The notes under the pieces are model-generated. The model saw only the letters and a list, made by a program, of their open reading frames with translations, did no database searches and was not told the origin of the DNA. From Nemertoderma westbladi (Eukaryota; Xenacoelomorpha; Nemertodermatida; Nemertodermatidae), in contig JAUCBJ010009114.1 of NCBI GenBank assembly GCA_032718475.1, positions 1 to 64,000 of the forward strand: DNA of 64,000 nucleotides. The letters are read 5' to 3'. The translations under genes and the position numbers were made by a program. Shown in pieces: positions 1 to 8,920 of this stretch. The first letter of the stretch is position 1; every line of letters begins with the position of its first letter.

Positions 1-1982
1 CTTGGATATCTCACTTACCTCCTTAATATCCTTGGATATCTCACTCACCTCCCCAATATCCTTGGATATCTCACTAACCTCCTCAATATCCTTGGATATC
101 TCACTAACCTCCCCAATATCCTTGGATATCTCACCTCCTCAATATCCTTGGATATCTCACCTACCTCCTCAATATCCTTGGATATCTCACCTCCTCAATA
201 TCCTTGGATATCTCACTAACCTCCTCAATATCCTTGGATATCTCACCTCCTCAATATCCTTGGATATCTCACTAACCTCCTCAAGATCCTTGGATATCTC
301 ACCTCCTCAATATCCTTGGATATCTCACTCACCTCCCCAATATCCTTGGATATCTCACTTACCTCCCCAATATCCTTGGATATCTCACCTCCTCAATATC
401 CTTGGATATCTCACTCACCTCCTTAATATCCTTGGATATCTCACTTACCTCCTTAATATCCTTGGATATCTCACTCACCTCCCCAATATCCTTGGATATC
501 TCACTAACCTCCTCAATATCCTTGGATATCTCACTAACCTCCCCAATATCCTTGGATATCTCACCTCCTCAATATCCTTGGATATCTCACTCACCTCCTT
601 AATATCCTTGGATATCTCACTTACCTCCTTAATATCCTTGGATATCTCACTTACCTCCTCAATATCCTTGGATACCTCACTTACCTCCTCAATATCCTTG
701 GATATCTCACTCACCTCCTTAATATCCTTGGATATCTCACTTACCTCCTTAATATCCTTGGATATCTCACTCACCTCCCCAATATCCTTGGATATCTCAC
801 TAACCTCCTCAATATCCTTGGATATCTCACTAACCTCCCCAATATCCTTGGATATCTCACCTCCTCAATATCCTTGGATATCTCACTCACCTCCTTTATA
901 TCCTTGGATATCTCACTTACCTCCTCAATATCCTTGGATACCTCACTCACCTCCCCAATATCCTTGGATATCTCACCTCCTCAATATCCTTGGATATCTC
1001 ACTCACCTCCTTAATATCCTTGGATATCTCACTTACCTCCTTAATATCCTTGGATATCTCACTCACCTCCCCAATATCCTTGGATATCTCACTAACCTCC
1101 TCAATATCCTTGGATATCTCACTAACCTCCTCAATATCCTTGGATATCTCACTAACCTCCTCAATATCCTTGGATATCTCACCTCCTCAATATCCTTGGA
1201 TATCTCACTTACCTCCTCAATATCCTTGGATATCTCACTTACCTCCTCAATATCCTTGGATATCTCACTCACCTCCTCAATATCCTTGGATATCTCACTT
1301 ACCTCCTCAATATCCTTGGATATCTCACTTACCTCCTCAATATCCTTGGATATCTCACTTACCTCCTCTATATCCTTGGATATCTCACTTACCTCCTTAA
1401 TATCCTTGGATATCTCACTTACCTCCTTAATATCCTTGGATATCTCACTTACCTCCTCAATATCCTTGGATATCTCACTTACCTCCTCAATATCCTTGGA
1501 TATCTCACTTACCTCCTCAATATCCTTGGATATCTCACTTACCTCCTTAATATCCTTGGATATCTCACTTACCTCATCAATATCCTTGGATATCTCACTT
1601 ACCTCCTCAATATCCTTGGATATCTCACTTACCTCCTCAATATCCTTGGATATCTCACTTACCTCCTCAATATCCTTGGATATCTCACTTACCTCCTCAA
1701 TATCCTTGGATATCTCACTTACCTCCTCAATATCCTTGGATATCTCACTTACCTCCTTAATATCCTTGGATATCTCACTTACCTCCTCAATATCCTTGGA
1801 TATCTCACTTACCTCCTCAATATCCTTGGATATCTCACTTACCTCCTCAATATCCTTGGATATCTCACTTACCTCCTCAATATCCTTGGATATCTCACTT
1901 ACCTCCTCAATATCCTTGGATATCTCACTTACCTCCTCAATATCCTTGGATATCTCACTTACCTCCTCAATATCCTTGGATT
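1..1982 (-). repeat. 30-bp minisatellite array, open at the left edge
   Basis: Head-to-tail units of 30 bp read on the minus strand as AAGGATATTGAGGAG followed by GTAAGTGAGATATCC. About 65 units are in view and the array continues left of base 1. The right half (about 1190-1982) is almost pure 30-mers. The left half mixes in 26-bp units that lack four bases (e.g. near 131-156, 180-200, 1171-1190) and so break the reading frame. The middle bases vary between GTAAGT, GTGAGT and GTTAGT. On the minus strand the pure part is an in-frame ten-residue repeat, SKDIEEVSEI, acidic and coiled-coil-like. The array begins exactly at the end of a candidate exon, so it is either coding, intronic or both. Confidence 0.97.
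1190..1962 (-). promoter_or_regulatory. tandem array of consensus 5' splice sites
   Basis: Each 30-bp unit on the minus strand holds GAG|GTAAGTGAG, eight of nine positions of the U1-complementary donor consensus. The first (1957-1962) would end the exon at 1963-2121. About 26 uninterrupted units follow. Using a later donor would lengthen the exon by multiples of ten codons without a stop. The motif is visible in the sequence; whether any copy is used is inference. Confidence 0.6.
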
Positions 1983-2121
1983 TATCCTCTTCAAGGTCGA
2001 AGTCAAGTATTTTTAGTTCAGGGAACGGTATTTTTGGGAATAATTTCTCCAAAGACTTTCGCGCTCCCAGTGACTTCCTCCGCACTGTCTCTCTGGCGTG
2101 TGTTGCAGACACCTTCAACGA
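1963..2121 (-). CDS. internal coding exon, unrecognised protein, ends in the 30-bp repeat
   Basis: Minus-strand exon of 159 nt (53 codons, phase 0 at both ends). It is preceded by a pyrimidine-rich tract and TTTTAG at 2122-2127, a strong 3' splice site, and there is an in-frame TAG just upstream, so it must start by splicing; no ATG is present. It ends at GAG|GTAAGT. The product starts SLKVSATHARETVRRKSLG, continues with a basic stretch and a Pro/Phe segment, and ends in acidic LEEDKSKDIEE, which is the seed of the SKDIEEVSEI repeat. It joins in frame to the 39-nt exon at 2983-3021. No family is recognised. If downstream donors are used, the protein gains ten-residue acidic repeats. A non-coding ORF is possible, but two good splice sites plus matching phase argue for a real exon. 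Confidence 0.6.
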
Positions 2122-2982
2122 CTAAAAGTGGAAAATACAAAGAATAAAAAAAGGCTCTCAGTGTCTGATAAGACTAATAAACTCTTGCATGTAGGGTGAT
2201 ACTGGGTTTTGGCGATCAAAGTGAGCCTTCCAACCGGCGATCAGCCGGAGATTCCGCTGTTGGCAGTTGGTTGGCTCTTTCTGTCCGTAATAAGATTAAT
2301 TAATTGCTATGCCGCAGCAAATTTCCTATTTGCATAAGCGGTAATTATTGCAGCAATCTGCTCACTGAGTAGCTCAGGCTGATTGTCTTAGTAATCTCGA
2401 TTCTCAGCTTGACTTCTTGGATTATGGATTTCCTTAACCTATTCTTCACCTGTTGGGTTTTTGTTTGCACCTTCCTTTGGTTATGAATGAGTTCTTAATG
2501 GCAGTCCAGTAATGTCAATCGGATGACTTTCCACACATGTTGATATTATAAAAAAAATAGCGTTATGATATTACTGTAAGTGTTACCCATTGTATTCTAT
2601 AATTTGGAAGGGAGAATCTCTTATGCTCGTAGCCAATGAATGCCTATGTCCACCACCACTAGTGATCTTCCACAGTAAACCCTCCTACTATTGGCCATTA
2701 GTTCCCATTATCAACCATTCAAGGATTAAAGCCGGGGTTACGCTAGGGTGCAGCATGTAAAGCACTGCACAAACAGTGCTGACCCTTCTAGGGTTCGAAC
2801 CAGGGTCTCTTGAGTGGAAGCCCATAAATGTCACCACTAGAACAAGTGGCTGCTATTCTGCAGTCATACAATATAAGTTTTGTAACGCCTTTTGAAATGT
2901 ATCGAAAGTGGAAAACGAAAGTGAGCTAACTAAGTCTAAATTTATTTATGTTGTATTTAATTTCTTTACTTTAAGAACTTAC
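2122..2982 (-). other. candidate intron between the two left-gene exons
   Basis: 861 bp bounded on the minus strand by GTAAGT (2977-2982) and TTTTAG (2122-2127). It contains a tRNA-derived SINE head near 2775-2855 and a short imperfect palindrome CCGGCGATCAGCCGG at about 2233-2247. Otherwise it is AT-rich with no open frame worth reporting. Confidence 0.5.
2755..2865 (-). mobile_element. tRNA-derived SINE head
   Basis: On the minus strand an A-box-like TAGTGGTGACA (2829-2839) is followed by a perfect B box GGTTCGAACCC (2791-2801), as in tRNA-Glu/Asp/Gly-type Pol III promoters. The spacing and flanks do not fold as a full tRNA: no matching acceptor stem is seen. Just 3' lies a hairpin with a perfect 7-bp stem, AGCACTG and CAGTGCT around a CACAAA loop (2761-2780). 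This fits a SINE whose tail extends leftward; the exact ends and the SINE family are not determined. Confidence 0.6.
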
Positions 2983-3021
2983 CGCTTCAAAGTTAGCAGA
3001 CATGCGCCGGATAATTTCCAC
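2983..3021 (-). CDS. 39-nt coding exon, unrecognised protein
   Basis: Minus-strand exon of 13 codons, VEIIRRMSANFEA, phase 0 at both ends. It is flanked by ATTAATTACAG (acceptor, 3022-3032) and GCG|GTAAGT (donor, 2977-2982), both close to consensus. It joins without frame change to the exon at 1963-2121. The amphipathic, basic character fits a helix. Further 5' exons of this gene were not found in the unique sequence to the right, so the gene start lies elsewhere or was missed. A chance pair of splice motifs around 13 codons is possible, but the phase match raises the odds. Confidence 0.5.
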
Positions 3022-3727
3022 CTGTAATTAATAAAAGTTCATCATAATAATATAATAGGAATAGGCCTAGTTAAGGGCGACCTCGGACCAATCTTAATAG
3101 AGATTTTCTAGATCCAAATGTTATACTTAAGGGTGTAGGGTACACTCGCCCCTTCCCATGATGAAAATTACGAATTTTTATGTGTCGAATTCTATTAACT
3201 CAGACTTCAACTAGCAGTTCTTCGTATCTTTTTCTCAAATGTAAAGTTAACTGTTTAAAAGTGAGAGCGAATCAGATTAGGGCCATTTTCACCAGAAAGG
3301 ACCCAAAAAGATACCGGAAAGGTATCCGTCGTTTATGTGTATTAACGTGTATCCGTTATACGTTTAGGCTAAATTTACGAATTGTTAACAAATTTCTGGA
3401 TTTGTTATTCATTTTGGGAAGAAAAAAAAAATTTGACATTATATAAAATAGCGGGAACTTTTGAACTCTTCGTTGAACGTTGAACAGTTTTATCTCTAAA
3501 TGAAAATTATTATACGGAATTTTTATCGCCAATTTTTACTGAAATGAGTTGATGTTTGGAACCGAGGATCAAAATATGGTTGTCTGTAATACTAGCTATA
3601 TATTTTTTACTATTTTAATAATTTAGTTGAATCGAATAATACAATATAATTAATTAATACAATAATTAAAGCGGATGGTGAATAATTTATTTATTAAAAA
3701 TATGAAGATGAGAGAGACACCCAGGTC
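3022..3727. other. AT-rich unique sequence, no gene supported
   Basis: Contains TAGGCCTA at about 3065 and short open frames, including an 88-codon plus-strand frame at 3180-3446 with very basic content and no supporting signals. No splice-bounded exon or repeat was recognised. Confidence 0.5.
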
Positions 3728-3733
3728 TTTATT
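3728..3733 (-). terminator. poly(A) signal AATAAA
   Basis: Minus-strand AATAAA lies 177 nt past the stop of the small secreted-peptide gene. A GT/CT-rich stretch (GGGTGTCTCTCTC) follows downstream, as expected for a cleavage site. Confidence 0.6.
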
Positions 3734-3910
3734 GCCACCATCACCATCATCTACAGTTAGTAGGCCTAACCAATATAAGAATAATTGACTTAAACTTCAC
3801 TCAGTGACTACAGTACACTCTACAGTGTACAGTACCGGTACCTGGAATATAATTGAATGTAGTTTTGTGTTTCCCCAGTTTCTACAGCTACTGTACCAGT
3901 GCCCTCAAAC

Positions 3911-4165
3911 TCAGTCCATTACGCCATCCAAACAGAATTCTTCACATATTCTAAACGAGTTCCTTCTTGGGCTCAACGTATTGGCGAGATTAACGCACGA
4001 GACTTGGAACTTTATTTCCCTCTCGGTGGTCGCAGGAAGCTCACCACAGAATAATTGGAACGTTCCAACGTTGACGCCGCACGCGTTCATGCAACGTAGA
4101 AAAATATAGCAATCTCCTTGGAAACAACCCAAAACAATCACTAAAAAAACTATAATAATTCTCAT
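3911..4165 (-). CDS. small secreted cysteine-rich peptide, 84 residues
   Basis: A complete minus-strand frame from ATG (4163-4165, A at -3) to TGA. Residues 1-17 form a textbook signal peptide: MR, then a run of I/V/F/L to about residue 13, then a small/polar stretch before Cys19. The predicted mature part has seven cysteines at 19, 25, 29, 40, 57, 74 and 78, with CxxxC at 25-29 and at 74-78, and a dibasic RR at 67-68 that could be a processing site. AATAAA follows at 3728-3733. Size and layout suit a secreted peptide: a hormone-like, antimicrobial or other disulfide-rich product. I do not recognise the family and the role is unknown. It is oriented away from a candidate membrane-protein exon starting at 4269, leaving about 100 bp between the two start codons. 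The chance-ORF alternative is weakened by the signal peptide, cysteine content and poly(A) signal together. Confidence 0.6.
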   Translation of the reverse strand: MRIIIVFLVIVLGCFQGDCYIFLRCMNACGVNVGTFQLFCGELPATTEREIKFQVSCVNLANTLSPRRNSFRICEEFCLDGVMD

Positions 4166-4268
4166 TGTAATGAAAAAAAAGGATTATTAACAGCAATTAT
4201 ATTATTAGCGTATAAAATAAAATAAAGTAGCTTTATCGTTTCTAACTTTGGTTGGCCGGCCAATCCAT

Positions 4269-4430
4269 ATGAGACGATTTATAATCCCTTTCGCGACAGT
4301 TATTAAAATTCCAACTCTAAGTAGACGCTGTAGAATTTTATACTCATTTATTGCAGTTACTTACTTTTTCCTTTGTGTAGCAATAAATGCAATATTACTA
4401 ATATGGCTGATTACACCAGATTCAGCCGTA
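4269..4430 (+). CDS. candidate first coding exon with one membrane segment
   Basis: A plus-strand ATG opens 54 codons that end at GTA|GTGAGT, a good donor, in phase 0. The product has a basic N-terminus (RR at 2-3, RRCR at 19-22) followed by a strongly hydrophobic stretch at residues 23-48, rich in I/L/F/V. This layout fits a signal-anchor (type II) membrane protein such as many Golgi enzymes, but nothing family-specific is visible. If unspliced, the frame runs on to a stop at about 4463. No downstream exon was identified. It may be a chance AT-rich frame. Confidence 0.28.
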
Positions 4431-4555
4431 GTGAGTACACCATACCCCGCCGGAATATTCTGAAGTATTGTAATTCAATTCATTGTCTTCCTTTCCATAT
4501 ATAGTTTTACGAAACTACACATATGGATGAAGGTGATATTAGGGAAAATGACACG

Positions 4556-4577
4556 CCCCCCCCCCCCAAAAAAAAAA
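4556..4577. repeat. C12-A10 homopolymer block
   Basis: Twelve C (4556-4567) followed directly by ten A (4568-4577). A length error here is likely in any assembly. Confidence 0.9.
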
Positions 4578-4926
4578 TTTATCTTCAAATCATAATGAGA
4601 TTGCACGAAATTTAAAACGAGAGTTTCTCTCCCCGAACACTGAGTTTGTGAGCCAGAATTTTAATTTTGCTTTCAAGCTTTTTAGCTACAAGCGTTTGAA
4701 AAAACTGTCTCGTGCGATATTGCACCAGTCGTACTGCAGATATCGAAATGCTGATAACAAAATTATCATACAGCGGGAAATAATGTATTATAATATAACC
4801 TTAAATAAATAATTATTATTTTACTTTCTTCGGCATCGCGTTTGGCTTCATTATTGATACTTTTATGTTCTTGTTTCCCGTTTAGTGTTCTTGGACGAAA
4901 GGCACCCTGGTAATTTTTCTTCCTAT

Positions 4927-5001
4927 TAATTTTACAGTTTTAATATTTATTCTGGCTAAGGCTAATAATTTTACAGTTTTAATATTTATTCTGGCTAAGG
5001 C
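4927..5001 (+). repeat. 36-bp perfect direct duplication
   Basis: A 36-base segment beginning TAATTTTACAG and ending GGCTAAGGC occurs at 4927-4962 and again at 4966-5001, period 39 bp, without mismatch. Confidence 0.95.
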
Positions 5002-5093
5002 CAGAAATATACGCCTACGGTTGCAAGTCTTGTAAGCTACAACTGTACACTACGGATTCTGTGATATAGGCCTATTACAGCGGAATTATCATC

Positions 5094-5790
5094 AGTACCA
5101 ATTTACTTCCCCCATTTTTGAATATCTCTCTCACCAAAAACAATTATTGATTCTCCAAAAACAATTATTGATTACCCAAAAACAATTATTCATCCCCAAA
5201 AACAATTATTCATTCTCCCTAAAATAATTACTTGTCAACTAAAAACAATTCTTCCAGCACCAAATATATGCAAATTCATTTATACAAATTCATTCATTTG
5301 TAGAATATTTTATTATTTTGGGGGAATAAGCATTTAATTTTGGGGGAATATTATGTATTTATTTTGGGGGATTATGTATTTATTTTGGGGGATTATGTAT
5401 TTATTTTGGGAAAATTTGTATTTATTTTGGGAAAATTTGTATTTATTTTGGGGGTTTTATCATTTATTGTGGTGTGAATAATTGACTTTGGGGGGTACCT
5501 ATTTATTTATTTTGATGCGAATGATTTTTTTGGTGTTGAAAAATTTATTTTGGTGTTGAAAAATTCATTTTGGTGTTTGAATAATATTATTTGGGGTGAC
5601 TTTATTCTATTAAAATTAATACACATTATTATTATATTCAACATTCATATATATATATATTATATATAACTTTATTTTATTTGGTGCTAAATAATTATTT
5701 TTGGGGTAACATTATTTAAATTAGTGTAATATAATTTTTGTTGGTGAAATTTTCATCAATTTTTGTATGACTTTAATTATTATTGGTACT
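5094..5790. repeat. AT-rich inverted pair of degenerate tandem arrays (small foldback-like element)
   Basis: The left arm (about 5125-5250) repeats CCAAAAACAATTATT-type units. The right arm (about 5310-5760) repeats TTATTTTGGGGGATTATG-type units, which are the same CCCCAAAATAAT theme in reverse complement. The outer ends match as inverted AGTACCAAT (5094-5102) and ATTGGTACT (5782-5790). It sits 50 bp left of the large foldback element. No target duplication was found and the arms are diverged, so the mobile-element reading is inference. Confidence 0.45.
5647..5668. repeat. (AT)n simple repeat
   Basis: Alternating AT with a single TT interruption. Confidence 0.9.
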
Positions 5791-5840
5791 CAATAAAAAT
5801 CTATTTAATGTCTAGAAGAATACCAAATGATTTACGGTCT

Positions 5841-5846
5841 ATAACT
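5841..5846 (+). other. target-site duplication, left copy (ATAACT)
   Basis: ATAACT immediately precedes the left terminal repeat and recurs at 14212-14217 immediately after the right one. Confidence 0.75.
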
Positions 5847-5929
5847 TACGGAAGCCCATAGCGGCCAGGACACAAACATTAATGTGGGACACAAACATTA
5901 ATGAGGGCACATTAATGAGGGACACAAAC
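5847..5929 (+). repeat. left terminal inverted repeat (83 bp)
   Basis: Identical to the reverse complement of 14129-14211; the first difference is G/A at the next base. Both ends include the same shortened repeat unit GGGCACATTAATGA, showing shared descent of the ends rather than mere repeat similarity. Confidence 0.93.
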
Positions 5930-8202
5930 GTTAATGTGGGACACAAACATTAATGAGGGCACATTAATGAGGGACACAAACATTAATGAGGGACACAAAC
6001 ATTAATGAGGGACACAAACATTAATGAGGGACATACATTAATGGGGGACACAAACATTAATGAGGGACACAAACATTAATGAGGGACACAAACATTAATC
6101 AGGGACACAAACATTAATGAGGGACACAAACAGTAATGAGGGACACAGACGTTAATGAGGGACACAAACATTAATGAGGGACACAAACATTAATGAGGGA
6201 CATAAACATTAATGAAGGACATACATTAATGAGGGACACAAACATTAATGAGGGACACAAACATTAACGAGGGACACAAACATTAATGAGGGACACAGAC
6301 GTTAATGAGGGACACAAACATTAATGAGGGACACAAACATTAATGAGGGACACAAACATTAATGAGGGACACAAACATTAATGAAGGACATACATTAATG
6401 AGGGACACAAACATTAATGAGGGACACAAACATTAATGAGGGACACAAACATTAATGAGGTACACAAACATTAATGAGGGACACAAACATTAATGAGGGA
6501 CACAAACATTAATGAGGGACACAAACATTAATGAAGGACATACATTAATGAGGGACACAAACATTAATGAGGGACACAAACATTAATGAGGGACACAAAC
6601 ATTAATGGGGGACACAAACATTAATGAGGGACACAAACATTAATGGGGGACACAAACATTAATGAGGGACACAAACATTAATGAGGGACACAAACATTAA
6701 TGAGGGACACAAACATTAATGAGGGACACAAACATTAATGAGGGACACAAACATTAATAAGGGACACAAACATTAGTGAGGGACACAAACATTAATGAGG
6801 GACACAAACATTAATGAGGGACATAAACATTAATGAGGGATACAAACATTAATGAGGGACACAAACATTAATGAGGGACACAAACATTAAAGAGGGACAC
6901 AAACATTAATGGGGGACACAAACATTAATGAGGGACGCAAACATTAATAGGGGACACAAACATTAAAGAGGGACACAAACATTAATGAGATACACAAACA
7001 TTAATGAGGGACACAAACATTAATGAGGTACACAAACATTAATGAGGGACACAAACATTAATGGGGGACACAAACATTAAAGAGGGACACAAACATTAAA
7101 GAGGGACACAAACATTAATGAGGGACACAAACATTAATGGGGGACACAAACATTAAAGAGGGACACAAACATTAATGAGGGACACAAACATTAATGAGGG
7201 ACACAAACATTAATGGAGGTCACAAACATTAATGAGGGACACAAACATTAATGAGGGACACAAACATTAATGAGGGACACAAACATTAATGGAGGACACA
7301 AACATTAATGAGGGACACAAACATTAATGAGGGACACAAACATTAATGAGGGACACAAATATTAATGAGGGACACAAACATTAATGAGGGACACCGACGT
7401 TAATGAGGGACACAAACATTAATGAGGGACACAAACATTAATGAGGGACACAAACGTTAATGAGGGACACAAATATTAATGAGGGTCACAAACATTAATG
7501 AGGGACACAAACATTAATGAGGGACACAAACATTAAAGAGGGACACAAACATTAATGAGGGACGCAAACATTAATGAGGGACACAAACATTAATGAGGGA
7601 CACAAACATTAATGAGGGACACAAACATTAATGGGGGACACAAACATTAAAGAGGGACACAAACATTAAAGAGGGACACAAACATTAATGAGGGACACAA
7701 ACATTAATGGGGGACACAAACATTAAAGAGGGACACAAACATTAATGAGGGACACAAACATTAATGAGGGACACAAACATTAATGGAGGTCACAAACATT
7801 AATGAGGGACACAAACATTAATGAGGGACACAAACATTAATGAGGGACACAAACATTAATGGAGGACACAAACATTAATGAGGGACACAAACATTAATGA
7901 GGGACACAAACATTAATGAGGGACACAAATATTAATGAGGGACACAAACATTAATGAGGGACACCGACGTTAATGAGGGACACAAACATTAATGAGGGAC
8001 ACAAACATTAATGAGGGACACAAACATTAATGGGGGACACAAACATTAAAGAGGGACACAAACATTAAAGAGGGACACAAACATTAATGAGGGACACAAA
8101 CATTAATGGGGGACACAAACATTAAAGAGGGACACAAACATTAATGAGGGACACAAACATTAATGAGGGACACAAACATTAATGAGGGACACGTTAATGA
8201 GG
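5868..8202 (+). repeat. 19-bp tandem array, forward arm
   Basis: Unit ACACAAACATTAATGAGGG, about 122 copies. Variants (GTTAATG, AAAGAGGG, GGGGGAC, shortened GGGCACATTAATGA and GGACATACATTAATG) recur in blocks. A block marked by ATGGGGGACA starts at 7061, 7631 and 8030, i.e. shifts of 570 (30 units) and 399 (21 units), so multi-unit segments were duplicated. Confidence 0.97.
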
Positions 8203-8920
8203 AATGTGACCTTTGATTAAAGTAGTGCGTGAATGGAGTAGTAGTCTGGTAGATATTCCTTCCATCTACATAATTGAAAGTGAGCCAGCTACCATTGCAT
8301 TTTGTTCATTTGCATATCTTAGAATTTTTCGTATCGCATTTCGTATCGTGTGAAGAAATGTCCTTTCTGATTATTTATAAATAAATGAATTGGAGTTGAG
8401 CTATTTATTTGATAACAGGAGTAAATAATTTAATTAAGGATTAATCTTAGACACTTAAAAAAGTCAATCAATCTGCAATATATCATTACAAGTTCCATCA
8501 CAGAAACTTATACCACAAATGCATCAAAACTATTTCTACCACGCCGGATTTATATGGAATAGTTTAAATAGTTTTATTATTACGGCTACCAGTACCTAGC
8601 ATTTTCACTATCCCACACCGCATATTACCCTCCAACGGCAACAAAGATAAAAATAGACTAATAAGCATCCACAAGTACGTTCTGTAACTACATGGAATTG
8701 TAATTGTCTACACCGCCGCTGTACCAGAGGTCACGTTCCCACGGTAGTAGTTTTTCAGCTAATCAATATCTAATATGTCTAACGGCAAGGATCACCATCG
8801 CCCTTATTAATATTCATTGGGAAGCATTGACCCCTATTAAGGTGTCCCCCAGAGCCGGATTAAGCATATGTGTGGCCCCTAGACATAGACAAATTAGTAA
8901 GGTGTCTATTAACTATTAAG
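8203..8920. other. unique spacer of the foldback element
   Basis: About 718 bp of AT-rich sequence between the two opposed arrays. Only short frames are present (71 codons at 8704-8919 without a canonical ATG). AGGTGTCCC occurs at about 8841 and 8919 beside the right arm. No domain, transposase motif or RNA gene is recognised. Confidence 0.7.

Larger units (their letters stand above)
4431..5093. other. AT-rich unique sequence with small repeats, no gene seen
   Basis: Holds a C12/A10 homopolymer block, a 36-bp direct duplication and one TAGGCCTA (about 5067-5074). No convincing exon on either strand. Confidence 0.5.

Noticed and set aside
2-2125. Plus-strand protein through the 30-bp array (DISLTSLISL type)
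   Set aside because: Shadow of the minus-strand repeat. It has no proper start, shifts frame at each 26-bp unit, and the splice signals and natural-looking exon are on the other strand.
2775-2853. Functional tRNA gene
   Set aside because: The B box and A-box-like motif are present but acceptor and anticodon stems do not pair; a SINE head explains it.
3180-3446. 88-codon plus-strand frame with an ATG
   Set aside because: Highly basic, AT-driven composition, no splice, poly(A) or domain evidence; probably chance.
8847-8881. CAGAGCCGGATTAAGCATAT segment as the end of another transposon
   Set aside because: It looks vaguely like dispersed-repeat termini I have seen, but no partner inverted end or duplication was found in the window.
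8704-8919. 71-codon frame in the foldback spacer as a transposase relic
   Set aside because: No canonical start, no recognisable motif, too short to support.
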